This document shows positions 1 to 5,674 of a stretch of 5,674 bases of DNA, one piece after another. The stretch is from Nitrospirota bacterium (GTDB lineage: Bacteria; Nitrospirota; Nitrospiria; Nitrospirales; NS-4). The translations under genes were made by a program, and so were the position numbers. How positions within the stretch are numbered: position 1 is the stretch's first letter; every line of letters starts with the position of its first letter. The notes under the pieces were generated by a model, which made no database searches, was not told where the DNA came from, and was given only the letters and a program-made list of their open reading frames with translations. The stretch lies in assembly GCA_005877525.1 (NCBI GenBank), contig VBON01000045.1, forward strand, positions 4,814-10,487, written 5' to 3'.

Positions 1-843
1 CGTGATGAGGTGATGCGGGAGTTCCGAAGCATGTCTTCGGGAACCGGCAACGGGGTCGAGGGCAAAGATTTTTTGAAGAAGATTCTCACCAAGGCTCTGG
101 GGCAAGAGAAAGCCACCCAGATCCTTTCGACGATCTCTGCCCAGGAGTATGCCGGCCTAAATTCCTTGAAGTGGCTGGACTCAAAAGCCCTTGGCCGGAT
201 GGTATCGGCCGAACATCCGCAAACCGCGGCAGTGATCCTCGCGCATCTAGAAGCCGATCAGGCCAGTCAAGTTCTCTTGCAGCTCCCGGAGGCGGCGCGC
301 GCGGATATTGTCTACCGCCTGGGGACGATGGAGGAGGTGCAGCCGGATGTGCTCAAGGAACTGAGCGCGGTCCTCGAGTCGGAACTGAAGATTGCGGCTG
401 AGCCGCAAGGTCAGCAGTTAGGCGGGGTGAAATTTCTGGCGGACTTGATGAATGGTCTGGACAAGACGGCAGAGCAGGCGCTCAACACGAGTCTGGCCGA
501 GCGTAATGCGGAACTCGCGGATTCCGTCCGGCAATTGATGTTTGTGTTCGACGATCTGGCGGGCGTGGATGACCGCGGCTTGCAAGATCTGCTGAAAGAG
601 ATCGCCAAGGAGGATCTGATCCTGGCGCTGAGAGCCGCCGGGGAGCCGGTGAAAGACGCGGTCTTCCGCAACATGTCGTCTCGGGCGGCGGAGCTGATGA
701 GGGATGACATGGAAGCGGGCGGTCCGGTCAAGCTCAGGGATGTGGAGAAGGCCCAGCGCAACATTCTGCAGGTGGCTCGAAAGCTCGAAGAAGAAGGCCG
801 AATCATGTTGGGAGGTAAAGGTGGACAGGAGATCCTGGTCTAA
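1..843 (+). CDS. fliG: Flagellar motor switch protein FliG (5' partial)
   Basis: Rotor protein of the flagellar C-ring; it attaches to FliF, binds FliM and takes torque from the MotA stator. The frame is open from the first base, and 280 codons are visible of a family length of about 330-345, so the start and roughly the first 60 residues (most of the FliF-binding domain) lie upstream. The GTG at 10 is internal, not a start. Visible landmarks are the EHPQ motif of the middle domain (bases 211-222), the Gly-Gly linker in QLGGVKF (about 421-426), and the MFxF motif as MFVF (538-549). The C-terminal torque helix reads NMSSRAAELMRDDM. Aligned by eye to E. coli FliG, the charged torque residues are kept: Arg for K264, Arg for R281, Asp-Asp for D288/D289, and Lys for R297. 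The protein ends GGKGGQEILV at TAA 841-843. The last 23 bases overlap fliH. Identification is very secure. Confidence 0.97.
   Translation, partial: RDEVMREFRSMSSGTGNGVEGKDFLKKILTKALGQEKATQILSTISAQEYAGLNSLKWLDSKALGRMVSAEHPQTAAVILAHLEADQASQVLLQLPEAARADIVYRLGTMEEVQPDVLKELSAVLESELKIAAEPQGQQLGGVKFLADLMNGLDKTAEQALNTSLAERNAELADSVRQLMFVFDDLAGVDDRGLQDLLKEIAKEDLILALRAAGEPVKDAVFRNMSSRAAELMRDDMEAGGPVKLRDVEKAQRNILQVARKLEEEGRIMLGGKGGQEILV
811..816 (+). promoter_or_regulatory. Ribosome binding site for fliH, inside fliG
   Basis: GGAGGT lies 4 bases before the GTG at 821. It is the best Shine-Dalgarno match near the fliH start and decides in favour of GTG 821 over GTG 845 (AGGAG at 827-831, spacing 13) and ATG 872 (no clear site). 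The same bases encode the Gly-Gly of the FliG C-terminal tail, so the site does double duty. Confidence 0.7.
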
Positions 844-1438
844 CGTGCTGAAGGCCGGCGCGCCCTGGCCGATGGAAAAATGGCGTGCACTGGGCAGCGG
901 CAGCACATCTTCCGCCGGTTCTCGATCGTTACCGGGCGTTTCCCGTATTACGTTGTCGCCGGAACAGGCGGCGTCCGCCCGGCTGGAAGTGGCGACTGAA
1001 CGGACCCGTCTTGAGCAGGCCGCTTTATTGCTGGAGACCTGCGCCCGGTGTCTCACCGAAGCCCGTGAGGCCGTCCTTTTAGATGTCCAGCAGGAACTCC
1101 TGGATCTGGTGCTCAAGGTGGCGATGCAGGTGATTCACGACGAAGTGGCCCAGCGTCCAGAACTCATCACCTTTCAAGTGGAGAAGGCACTGGCTCGCGT
1201 GAAGGAAGACAGCATGATGACCGTGCGCGTCCACCCATCGATGCTGGACATTCTCCGTCAGGCCAGCCCCGGGGTTCTTGAATCGCTCGGCCCAACGGCC
1301 CGCGTGCACTTCGAACCCGATTCTTCCATCGCGCCTGGTGGCTGTATGGTGGAGACTTCCCAGCAAATCGTGGACGCCCGCATCGCTACACAACTGGCTC
1401 GCATCGGCACGGCACTAAAGCAAGGTCCTTCCCCATGA
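821..1438 (+). CDS. fliH: Flagellar assembly protein FliH (export ATPase regulator)
   Basis: Cytoplasmic regulator and stalk of the flagellar type III export ATPase; as a dimer it binds FliI and docks it to the C-ring and FlhA. From GTG 821 the protein is 205 residues, slightly shorter than E. coli FliH (about 230). The start is chosen by the strong site at 811-816 and because it retains SNVLKAG (residues 7-13), which resembles the S-x-V-I-K opening of many FliH/YscL proteins. The C-terminal FliH/YscL domain is clear: TVRVHPSMLDIL (134-145), then PGGCMVET (172-179) and VDARIATQLARI (184-195). A long charged helix spans about 46-130. Oddities are that the usual GxxxG repeats are missing, three Trp (6, 16, 21) crowd the N-terminus, and there is a C-A-R-C pair at 74-77. 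It overlaps fliG by 23 bases and fliI by 4. The family is secure; the exact start is likely but not proven. Confidence 0.9.
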   Translation: MDRRSWSNVLKAGAPWPMEKWRALGSGSTSSAGSRSLPGVSRITLSPEQAASARLEVATERTRLEQAALLLETCARCLTEAREAVLLDVQQELLDLVLKVAMQVIHDEVAQRPELITFQVEKALARVKEDSMMTVRVHPSMLDILRQASPGVLESLGPTARVHFEPDSSIAPGGCMVETSQQIVDARIATQLARIGTALKQGPSP

Positions 1439-2763
1439 GAGTCTTCGAAGATCTCCAGGGCATTGATCCTGTTGCCGTCTACGGGCGCGTCGCGCAGGCG
1501 GTGGGGACGGTGATCGAAGGATACGGGCCGATTTCATCCATCGGAGAAGTCTGCGAGATACGTTCAGGGGATGATCACGATGGGATTTTTGCCGAGGTGG
1601 TGGGGTTTCGGGGCGAACGGATCCTCCTTATGCCGCTCGGGGACGTGCGCGGGATTGGGCCGGGCAGCCGACTGATCCCGCACGGGGCCCCTGCCTCTGT
1701 TCCGATCGGCCATGGTCTCTTGGGGCGGGTGATCGACGGATTGGGACGGCCCTTGGACGGATTGGGGCCTTTGGGGCCGGGCCGGGCCTACTCGTTATAC
1801 GCCGAGCCTATGAACCCGTTGCGGCGGACGCGGATCACAGAACCGCTGGATCTTGGTATTCGCGCGATCAATGGGCTCCTGACCTGTGGCCGCGGTCAGA
1901 AGGTCGGTATCTTTTCGGGAAGCGGTGTCGGCAAGAGCGTGGTGTTGGGAATGATCAGCCGCTATACCGAGGCCGACGTCAATGTTATCGCCTTGATTGG
2001 CGAGCGCGGTCGCGAGGTCAAAGAATTTCTGGAGAAGGATCTGACGGCGGAAGGGCTCCGCCGCTCGGTGGTCGTAGTCGCCACTTCTGATCAGCCGCCG
2101 CTCGTGCGGATACGCGGCGCCTTTCTTGCGACCGCCATCGGGGAATTTTTCAGAGACGCCGGGATCCGGGTCCTGTTGCTGATGGATTCTCTGACCCGTC
2201 TCGCCCAGGCGCAGCGTGAAGTCGGTCTCGCGGTGGGCGAACCGCCGACCACCAAGGGGTACCCGCCGTCTGTCTTCGCCATGCTCCCTCGGATTCTGGA
2301 ACGCGTTGGGGGATGCGAGGGCGGCGGAAGCCTAACGGGACTCTACACGGTCCTGGTAGAAGGAGATGATCTCACCGATCCCATCGCGGACGCCGCGCGC
2401 TCGATCCTGGACGGCCACATCGTCCTGTCGCGCGAACTCGCTTCTCAAGGACAGTATCCGGCGATCGACGTCTTGAACAGCCTGAGCCGGGTGATGCCGG
2501 ACATTGTGACCAAAGAGCAGCAAAGCTATGCCCGCCACGTGGTGGAATTACTCTCGGCGTATAAGCGCGCGGAGGATTTGATCAATCTCGGCGCCTATAA
2601 GGCCGGCACGTCGTCCCGCATCGATCTGGCGATTCGCATGCACGACCCGATTCGGGAATTCCTGCGGCAGGACGTGAGCGAGCGGGCGCCATTTACCCAA
2701 AGTCTGGAGGCGCTGAGCCTCTTGGTGCAAGGGCCAACCGAGGGTCTGCGAGGTCTGGTGTGA
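1435..2763 (+). CDS. fliI: Flagellum-specific ATPase FliI
   Basis: Soluble hexameric ATPase of the flagellar type III export apparatus, related to the F1 beta subunit; it couples ATP hydrolysis to delivery of export substrates, with FliH as regulator and FliJ as central stalk. The 442-residue protein has all parts in order: a beta-barrel N-terminal domain (about 15-90), Walker A SGSGVGKS (161-168), the catalytic glutamate in IGERGRE (E190), Walker B LLLMD (D251), the GEPPTTKGYPPSVF segment (268-281), and the alpha/beta ATPase signature PAIDVLNSLS (342-351). The conserved YGR sits at residue 16, against about 28 in Salmonella FliI, so the extreme N-terminal FliH-binding segment is about a dozen residues shorter. 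The ATG at 1435 overlaps the fliH stop as ATGA; only a weak AGG (1423-1425) precedes it, which suggests coupled translation. No catalytic residue is missing. Confidence 0.97.
   Translation: MRVFEDLQGIDPVAVYGRVAQAVGTVIEGYGPISSIGEVCEIRSGDDHDGIFAEVVGFRGERILLMPLGDVRGIGPGSRLIPHGAPASVPIGHGLLGRVIDGLGRPLDGLGPLGPGRAYSLYAEPMNPLRRTRITEPLDLGIRAINGLLTCGRGQKVGIFSGSGVGKSVVLGMISRYTEADVNVIALIGERGREVKEFLEKDLTAEGLRRSVVVVATSDQPPLVRIRGAFLATAIGEFFRDAGIRVLLLMDSLTRLAQAQREVGLAVGEPPTTKGYPPSVFAMLPRILERVGGCEGGGSLTGLYTVLVEGDDLTDPIADAARSILDGHIVLSRELASQGQYPAIDVLNSLSRVMPDIVTKEQQSYARHVVELLSAYKRAEDLINLGAYKAGTSSRIDLAIRMHDPIREFLRQDVSERAPFTQSLEALSLLVQGPTEGLRGLV
2750..2754 (+). promoter_or_regulatory. Ribosome binding site for fliJ, inside fliI
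   Basis: GAGGT sits 5 bases before the GTG at 2760 and supports that rare start, which overlaps the fliI stop codon as GTGA. Confidence 0.6.
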
Positions 2764-3296
2764 GTCTCAAAAGCATTGTGGATTATCGCCGGCACCTCCA
2801 GGAGAGCGCGCGCGAAGAGTTACTCAGGGTGACGCAGGCCTTTGCCGCGCAACTCGATGCCACTACCCGGCTGGAACAGGTGTTAGAGCGAATCCTGGAG
2901 AAGATCGCGGGGAGCAAGCGTGTGGCTGTGCCGGCCGATGATGCACTGGCCCTTTACCGCTTGGCGGAAGGCGTGAGTGGAGACCTGGCGACCGCGCGCC
3001 GCCTCGCGGAAAGTTTGAAAGCGCAGAAGGAAGCGAAACAAGGCAGCCTGATGGCCGCCGCGCAAGAATACCGGATTGTCGAGAAACTGGACGGCCGCCG
3101 CGATCGGGAACAACTGCTCGCAGAGGATCGAAAGGAGCAGAAGTCGAGCGATGAGGTAAGCCTTCGCCGCTGGCAGGACCTCGCCGAAACGGGGCGCCGG
3201 GGGAACTTCTTGCCGGGAGGGGAGGGCAATGGTTCCCCATCCGTGTGTCGGGAACGGGGGCGCCCGAGTGAGAAAGAATCGGGCGGCAGGTCATGA
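2760..3296 (+). CDS. fliJ: Flagellar export protein FliJ
   Basis: Small coiled-coil protein that inserts into the FliI hexamer like the F1 gamma subunit, contacts FlhA and helps chaperone traffic. The 178 residues are largely helical. The N-terminus SLKSIVDYRRHLQE and the C-terminal pattern EKLDGRRDREQL...EDRKEQKSSDEVSLRRW (108-139) match the family signature E-K-L-x-x-R-R ... E-Q-K-x-x-D-E. Helix 1 covers about 5-52 and helix 2 about 60-140, as in the FliJ hairpin. The GTG start at 2760 overlaps fliI by 4 bases and has a GAGGT site upstream. Residues 143-178 form a Gly/Arg/Ser/Pro-rich tail with no resemblance to FliJ, making the protein about 30 residues longer than E. coli FliJ (147). That tail may be a neutral extension into DNA before the next gene, or the result of a frame change; neither alternative frame gives an obvious FliJ ending. 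Identity rests on both sequence and position after fliI. Confidence 0.88.
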   Translation: MSLKSIVDYRRHLQESAREELLRVTQAFAAQLDATTRLEQVLERILEKIAGSKRVAVPADDALALYRLAEGVSGDLATARRLAESLKAQKEAKQGSLMAAAQEYRIVEKLDGRRDREQLLAEDRKEQKSSDEVSLRRWQDLAETGRRGNFLPGGEGNGSPSVCRERGRPSEKESGGRS

Positions 3297-3835
3297 ACCT
3301 GACAATGACCGCCATCCTAGTCCTGTTGTTGTCGTTTAACACCCTGGCAGAGGAATTGCCTTTAGAACTGCAGGCACCGGAAACGGCTTCGGTCAAGAAG
3401 ATGAGCGTGCCGTCGGAGACCCTCATGAAGCTGATGGAAGAGCGCCAACAAGATCTCGATCGCCGGGAAGCGGCGGTCCGCCGCGAGGAGGAACGTCTGA
3501 AATTGCTGCGCTCAGACATTGAGGGATTGCTGAAGAAGCAGGCCGGCCCGGCGAAGTCCGCCGCGGCATCACCTTCCGCAGGGAAGCCGACAACATCGAC
3601 ACCGAATTTGGTTCATCTCAGTCAAGCCTTTGAAACGATGCCGGTAGAAGAGGCGGCTCAACGGATCGAGAAGATGCGTGAAGCCGTAGCATTGGACCTG
3701 CTCGCGCGGTTGAAGAGCAAGACGGCGGGACAGATCCTGGCAGCCCTCGACCCGGCAAAAGCCGCACGGCTGGTGGAAAAACTGGCAGCCGATCCCGGGA
3801 CGTCGAGCTCGGAAGTGGCATTGAAGAAAAAATAG
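3293..3835 (+). CDS. MotE/YlxF-like secreted flagellar protein (MgtE_N-like helical domain)
   Basis: A 180-residue protein in the slot between fliJ and fliK, where Bacillus has ylxF and other bacteria have MotE-family genes. Residues 1-19 are a hydrophobic segment ending NTLA before two Glu, fitting a Sec signal peptide cleaved after Ala19, or an uncleaved anchor. Residues 44-83 are a highly charged coiled coil (KLMEERQQDLDRREAAV onward). Residues 84-105 are an Ala/Pro/Ser/Thr linker. Residues 106-167 form short helical repeats with the pattern LKSKTAGQILAALDP-x-KAARLVEKL, typical of the MgtE N-terminal/MotE fold. Family knowledge: Rhizobium MotE is a periplasmic chaperone for the motility protein MotC; the role here is inferred as envelope-side assembly or stabilisation of the motor. 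ATG 3293 overlaps the fliJ stop as ATGA; an in-frame TGA at 3269-3271 rules out a longer start, and ATG 3305 is a possible shorter one. Confidence 0.82.
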   Translation: MNLTMTAILVLLLSFNTLAEELPLELQAPETASVKKMSVPSETLMKLMEERQQDLDRREAAVRREEERLKLLRSDIEGLLKKQAGPAKSAAASPSAGKPTTSTPNLVHLSQAFETMPVEEAAQRIEKMREAVALDLLARLKSKTAGQILAALDPAKAARLVEKLAADPGTSSSEVALKKK

Positions 3836-3840
3836 AGGGA
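3835..3840 (+). promoter_or_regulatory. Ribosome binding site that decides the fliK start
   Basis: GAGGGA lies 5 bases before ATG 3846 but directly abuts ATG 3840, overlapping its first base. Spacing therefore favours ATG 3846 as the fliK start. The site overlaps the last base of the preceding stop codon. Confidence 0.6.
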
Positions 3841-3845
3841 TGGGG

Positions 3846-5270
3846 ATGATCGAAGCAGGGCTGCCATCAATACCTGCCGCCGGATTGGCGATGGGCGCTA
3901 ACCAAGGAGCGGCCGTTTTGCAGGCAGCGGGAGTTGCAGGGGTAGTCCCGGGTGCGGCGATAAACACGGCCGCAGCCGGATTTCTTTTTGGTATGTTAAT
4001 GACGAAGTTGGCCGCCGGGATGAGCCAGCCGGCTACGGGAAAGGAAACCGACGCCAAGGCTCCTAAAGATAGCGAGACCCCCCAGCAACCCTCTCCGGAT
4101 GCAGCGTCTGTCTTGGCCTCGCTGGTGCCGTTGCTTGTTTCATTACCGATTGAGCCTCAGCCAACCAAACTCGCTGCTGCTGAACCTGCTCTGGCCGTCT
4201 CTGCCGGCGGGCCGCTCTCTGGCGTCGGGCCAATCTCTGCCGTTGATGCCACGCCGACGCCTCTCGCTCTCGCCACGCTGGCGGAGCCCGCGGCGATAAG
4301 GCCCGGCGAACAACCGGCTTTGTCGCCGGCGCTGTCGATAGATGCCGGCAAGCAGTTCGAAGCGGCCATGCTCCAGAATCCAATGCCGGTGACGGCTGCG
4401 GCACCGGAGGTGCCGGCTACGACGCAGTTGCCGCTGATGCCCTTACTCCCGACTCATGATCAAGGGAACAGCATCCATACGATCTTGGCCACGATTCCGA
4501 CTGCCGGCGAAGGCCAGAAGCCGAGCGAGGCAGCGATAACCGGGGATGCCGGGCCCGTTGTTGGCCAGGCATTAGCCCCGCCACTGATGAGCAGCGACAA
4601 AAAAGTGGATCAACTCCAAGCTCCGATGCCGTCTCCGGTCCTCATCGACGCGACGTTTACCAAGAAAAAGAATGAGAGCCGAGAGGACATGCTGAACATG
4701 ATTTCTGAGCGGAGTACCAGAGGTACGGATGGTATGCCGTTAGGGAGCGAGAAGATCCCGGCGGAATTCCTCGCCGGTCCTGCTCCTTCTCCCAGCGCGT
4801 CAACAGAATCGGCGGTGCCGGTGCCGAAAGCAGCTATGGCAACCGATGCCTCTCCAACGGCGATGATTTCGCCTCGCGAAACGATTCATCTGCAATTCGG
4901 ACCCTCCGAGGTGGGCCGCCTCACGCTTCAAGTCTCCGTGCAGTCCCAGCAGGTCCAGGCGACCGTTTCGCTAGAACATCGAGGGCTGGGCGAGTTCCTG
5001 ACCGCCAGCCAGGGCACCTTGGATGGCGCGCTGCGGCAGCACGGGCTGCGGCTGGAAGAGCTTCATATCGAGACCATGGGAAATCCCGACCTCCTGGGCG
5101 CCGACGCCGGCCGAACCGGTTTGTTGGATCACGGCCACCCCCGGCAGGATTCGCCGGGGTTCAACAGAGAATCTCTCACACGCCCGGGACCGGAGAGCGA
5201 GGTTTCTATCGCAAGGGCCGACATCCTCGAACCGCTCGGCTCCCGGCACCGCATCAATTTGTTTGCCTGA
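3846..5270 (+). CDS. fliK: Flagellar hook-length control protein FliK
   Basis: Secreted molecular ruler that sets hook length and then switches FlhB from rod/hook to filament export. From ATG 3846 it has 474 residues, within the family's wide range. Residues 20-60 are hydrophobic and Ala/Gly-rich, with FLFGMLM at 46-52. Residues 60-340 are low-complexity, rich in Ala, Pro, Thr and Ser, as expected for the extended ruler region. Residues about 341-411 are the C-terminal Flg_hook switch domain: HLQFGPSEVGRLTLQV matches the family pattern L-x-x-x-P-x-x-L-G-x-V (Val in place of the usual Leu), followed by GEFLTASQGTLDGALRQHG and LRLEELHIE. A 63-residue polar tail ends in INLFA. The gene lies 10 bases after the MotE-like gene and 16 before flgD; fliK next to flgD is a common pairing. 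The ruler section is too divergent to recognise alone, so the call rests on the C-terminal domain, composition and context. An alternative start is ATG 3840. Confidence 0.92.
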   Translation: MIEAGLPSIPAAGLAMGANQGAAVLQAAGVAGVVPGAAINTAAAGFLFGMLMTKLAAGMSQPATGKETDAKAPKDSETPQQPSPDAASVLASLVPLLVSLPIEPQPTKLAAAEPALAVSAGGPLSGVGPISAVDATPTPLALATLAEPAAIRPGEQPALSPALSIDAGKQFEAAMLQNPMPVTAAAPEVPATTQLPLMPLLPTHDQGNSIHTILATIPTAGEGQKPSEAAITGDAGPVVGQALAPPLMSSDKKVDQLQAPMPSPVLIDATFTKKKNESREDMLNMISERSTRGTDGMPLGSEKIPAEFLAGPAPSPSASTESAVPVPKAAMATDASPTAMISPRETIHLQFGPSEVGRLTLQVSVQSQQVQATVSLEHRGLGEFLTASQGTLDGALRQHGLRLEELHIETMGNPDLLGADAGRTGLLDHGHPRQDSPGFNRESLTRPGPESEVSIARADILEPLGSRHRINLFA

Positions 5271-5274
5271 GTAG

Positions 5275-5281
5275 TAAGGAG
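5275..5281 (+). promoter_or_regulatory. Ribosome binding site for flgD
   Basis: TAAGGAG sits 5 bases before ATG 5287 in the 16-base fliK-flgD gap. It is the strongest properly spaced site outside a coding region in the window, in line with the high output needed for a hook-cap protein. Confidence 0.8.
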
Positions 5282-5286
5282 ACATC

Positions 5287-5674
5287 ATGTTGGATACAAG
5301 TGCCATTCAAGCTCTAGCCCCAGGCTCATCGAGTCAGACGGCGGTGGCCGCGGCCCCGAAGCAGACACTGGGACAAGACCAATTCATGAATTTGTTGATC
5401 GCGCAACTCAAGAACCAGGATCCCCTGAACCCGGTCGACAATTCACAGCTAATGGCGCAACTCGCCCAGTTCAGCCAATTGCAAGAGACCCAGCAAATGG
5501 CGCAGTCGCTGAATAAATTCATCGCCCAGCAAAACACTGCGAATGCGACCAATCTTGTGACCCTGTTGGGCAAGCACGTGACGACGAACGGGTCCACGTT
5601 CGCGTTGACGCCTGGTACGACGACTCCTATTTCCTATACCTTGGCCGCGAACGCCTCCACGGCCACGGTGCAGA
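5287..5674 (+). CDS. flgD: Flagellar hook assembly scaffold (hook cap) protein FlgD (3' partial)
   Basis: Exported protein that caps the growing hook and directs insertion of FlgE subunits. The frame is open from ATG 5287 to the window end: 129 full codons plus one base, roughly half of a usual FlgD of about 220-240 residues. After a disordered Ser/Ala/Gln N-terminus (1-27) comes the highly conserved FlgD N-terminal block: LGQDQFMNLLIAQLKNQDP (28-46), then LNPVDNSQLMAQLAQFSQL (47-65). FMNLL at 33-37 fits the FxxxΦ gate-recognition motif described for Salmonella FlgD (FLTLL, 36-40). Residues about 66-90 are a Gln/Asn-rich helix. NLVTLLGKHVT then matches the entry to the beta-rich Ig/tudor-like region, which is cut off by the window end. 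Its own ribosome binding site is at 5275-5281. FlgE would be expected downstream, outside the window. Confidence 0.96.
   Translation, partial: MLDTSAIQALAPGSSSQTAVAAAPKQTLGQDQFMNLLIAQLKNQDPLNPVDNSQLMAQLAQFSQLQETQQMAQSLNKFIAQQNTANATNLVTLLGKHVTTNGSTFALTPGTTTPISYTLAANASTATVQ

Noticed and set aside
10..12. GTG at base 10 as the start of fliG
   Set aside because: The frame is open to the window edge and the visible part aligns from about residue 60 of other FliG proteins, so the true start is upstream.
704..820. Upstream extension of fliH to ATG 704
   Set aside because: It would overlap the conserved FliG torque domain by over 100 bases, and the extra residues show no FliH resemblance; GTG 821 has a far better binding site.
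418..1116. Long open frame on the minus strand (232 codons) across fliG and fliH
   Set aside because: It lies antisense to two well-supported genes, has no plausible domain or start site, and long antisense frames are expected in GC-rich coding DNA.
1735..1766. Direct repeat GACGGATTGGG, two copies 21 bases apart in fliI
   Set aside because: It encodes D-G-L-G-R-P-L-D-G-L-G, close to the family consensus for this loop of FliI; the repeat follows from the protein sequence.
3229..3339. Small alternative-frame ORF from ATG 3229 preceded by a purine-rich GGGAGGGGAGGG
   Set aside because: About 36 codons, overlaps fliJ and the MotE-like gene, and its product is low-complexity without recognisable features; the purine run is explained by the fliJ tail codons.
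2863..3519. Long minus-strand open frame (218 codons) opposite fliJ and the MotE-like gene
   Set aside because: Composition is Arg/Ser/Pro-rich shadow sequence, and it is opposite recognisable coding frames on both sides of the fliJ end.
4563..4580. Possible sigma-54-like promoter (TGGCCAGGCATTAGC) inside fliK
   Set aside because: Spacing and the -12 element do not match the TGGCAC-N5-TTGCW consensus, and it lies mid-gene with no dependent gene nearby.

Overview
The window is part of a flagellar structural and export gene cluster. All genes lie on the + strand and are packed with almost no intergenic DNA. The order is fliG (5' end cut off) - fliH - fliI - fliJ - a MotE/YlxF-like secreted helical protein - fliK - flgD (3' end cut off). 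It is GC-rich DNA with strong GC bias at third positions. This order, with a MgtE_N/MotE-like gene between fliJ and fliK and flgD after fliK, is known from Firmicutes (Bacillus ylxF) and from several deep diderm lineages. The high GC, diderm-like codon use and Ala/Pro-rich FliK suggest a Nitrospirota-like or deltaproteobacteria-like organism, but that assignment is inference with low confidence.

Layout: 1-843 is the middle and C-terminal part of FliG (rotor/switch). 821-1438 is FliH, with a GTG start inside the fliG end. 1435-2763 is the export ATPase FliI. 2760-3296 is FliJ. 3293-3835 is the MotE/YlxF-like protein. 3846-5270 is FliK (hook-length control and export switch). 5287 to the window end is FlgD (hook cap). 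The only non-coding gaps are about 10 and 16 bases, each carrying a ribosome binding site. Three consecutive junctions are 4-base ATGA/GTGA overlaps and a fourth is a 23-base overlap, so translation is probably coupled along the chain. No promoter, terminator, RNA gene, mobile element or CRISPR was seen.

How the genes work together: FliG is the rotor ring protein that meets the stator. FliH, FliI and FliJ form the peripheral ATPase complex of the flagellar type III export gate. FlgD caps the growing hook, FliK measures it and switches the export gate from hook to filament substrates. The MotE/YlxF-like protein is probably exported by Sec and acts in the cell envelope near the motor.

I found no new biological system. 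The points worth a second look are the short FliH without GxxxG repeats but with a Trp-rich N-terminus, the low-complexity tail of FliJ, the atypical signal peptide of the MotE-like protein, and a FxxxΦ-like export motif in a hydrophobic FliK N-terminus.
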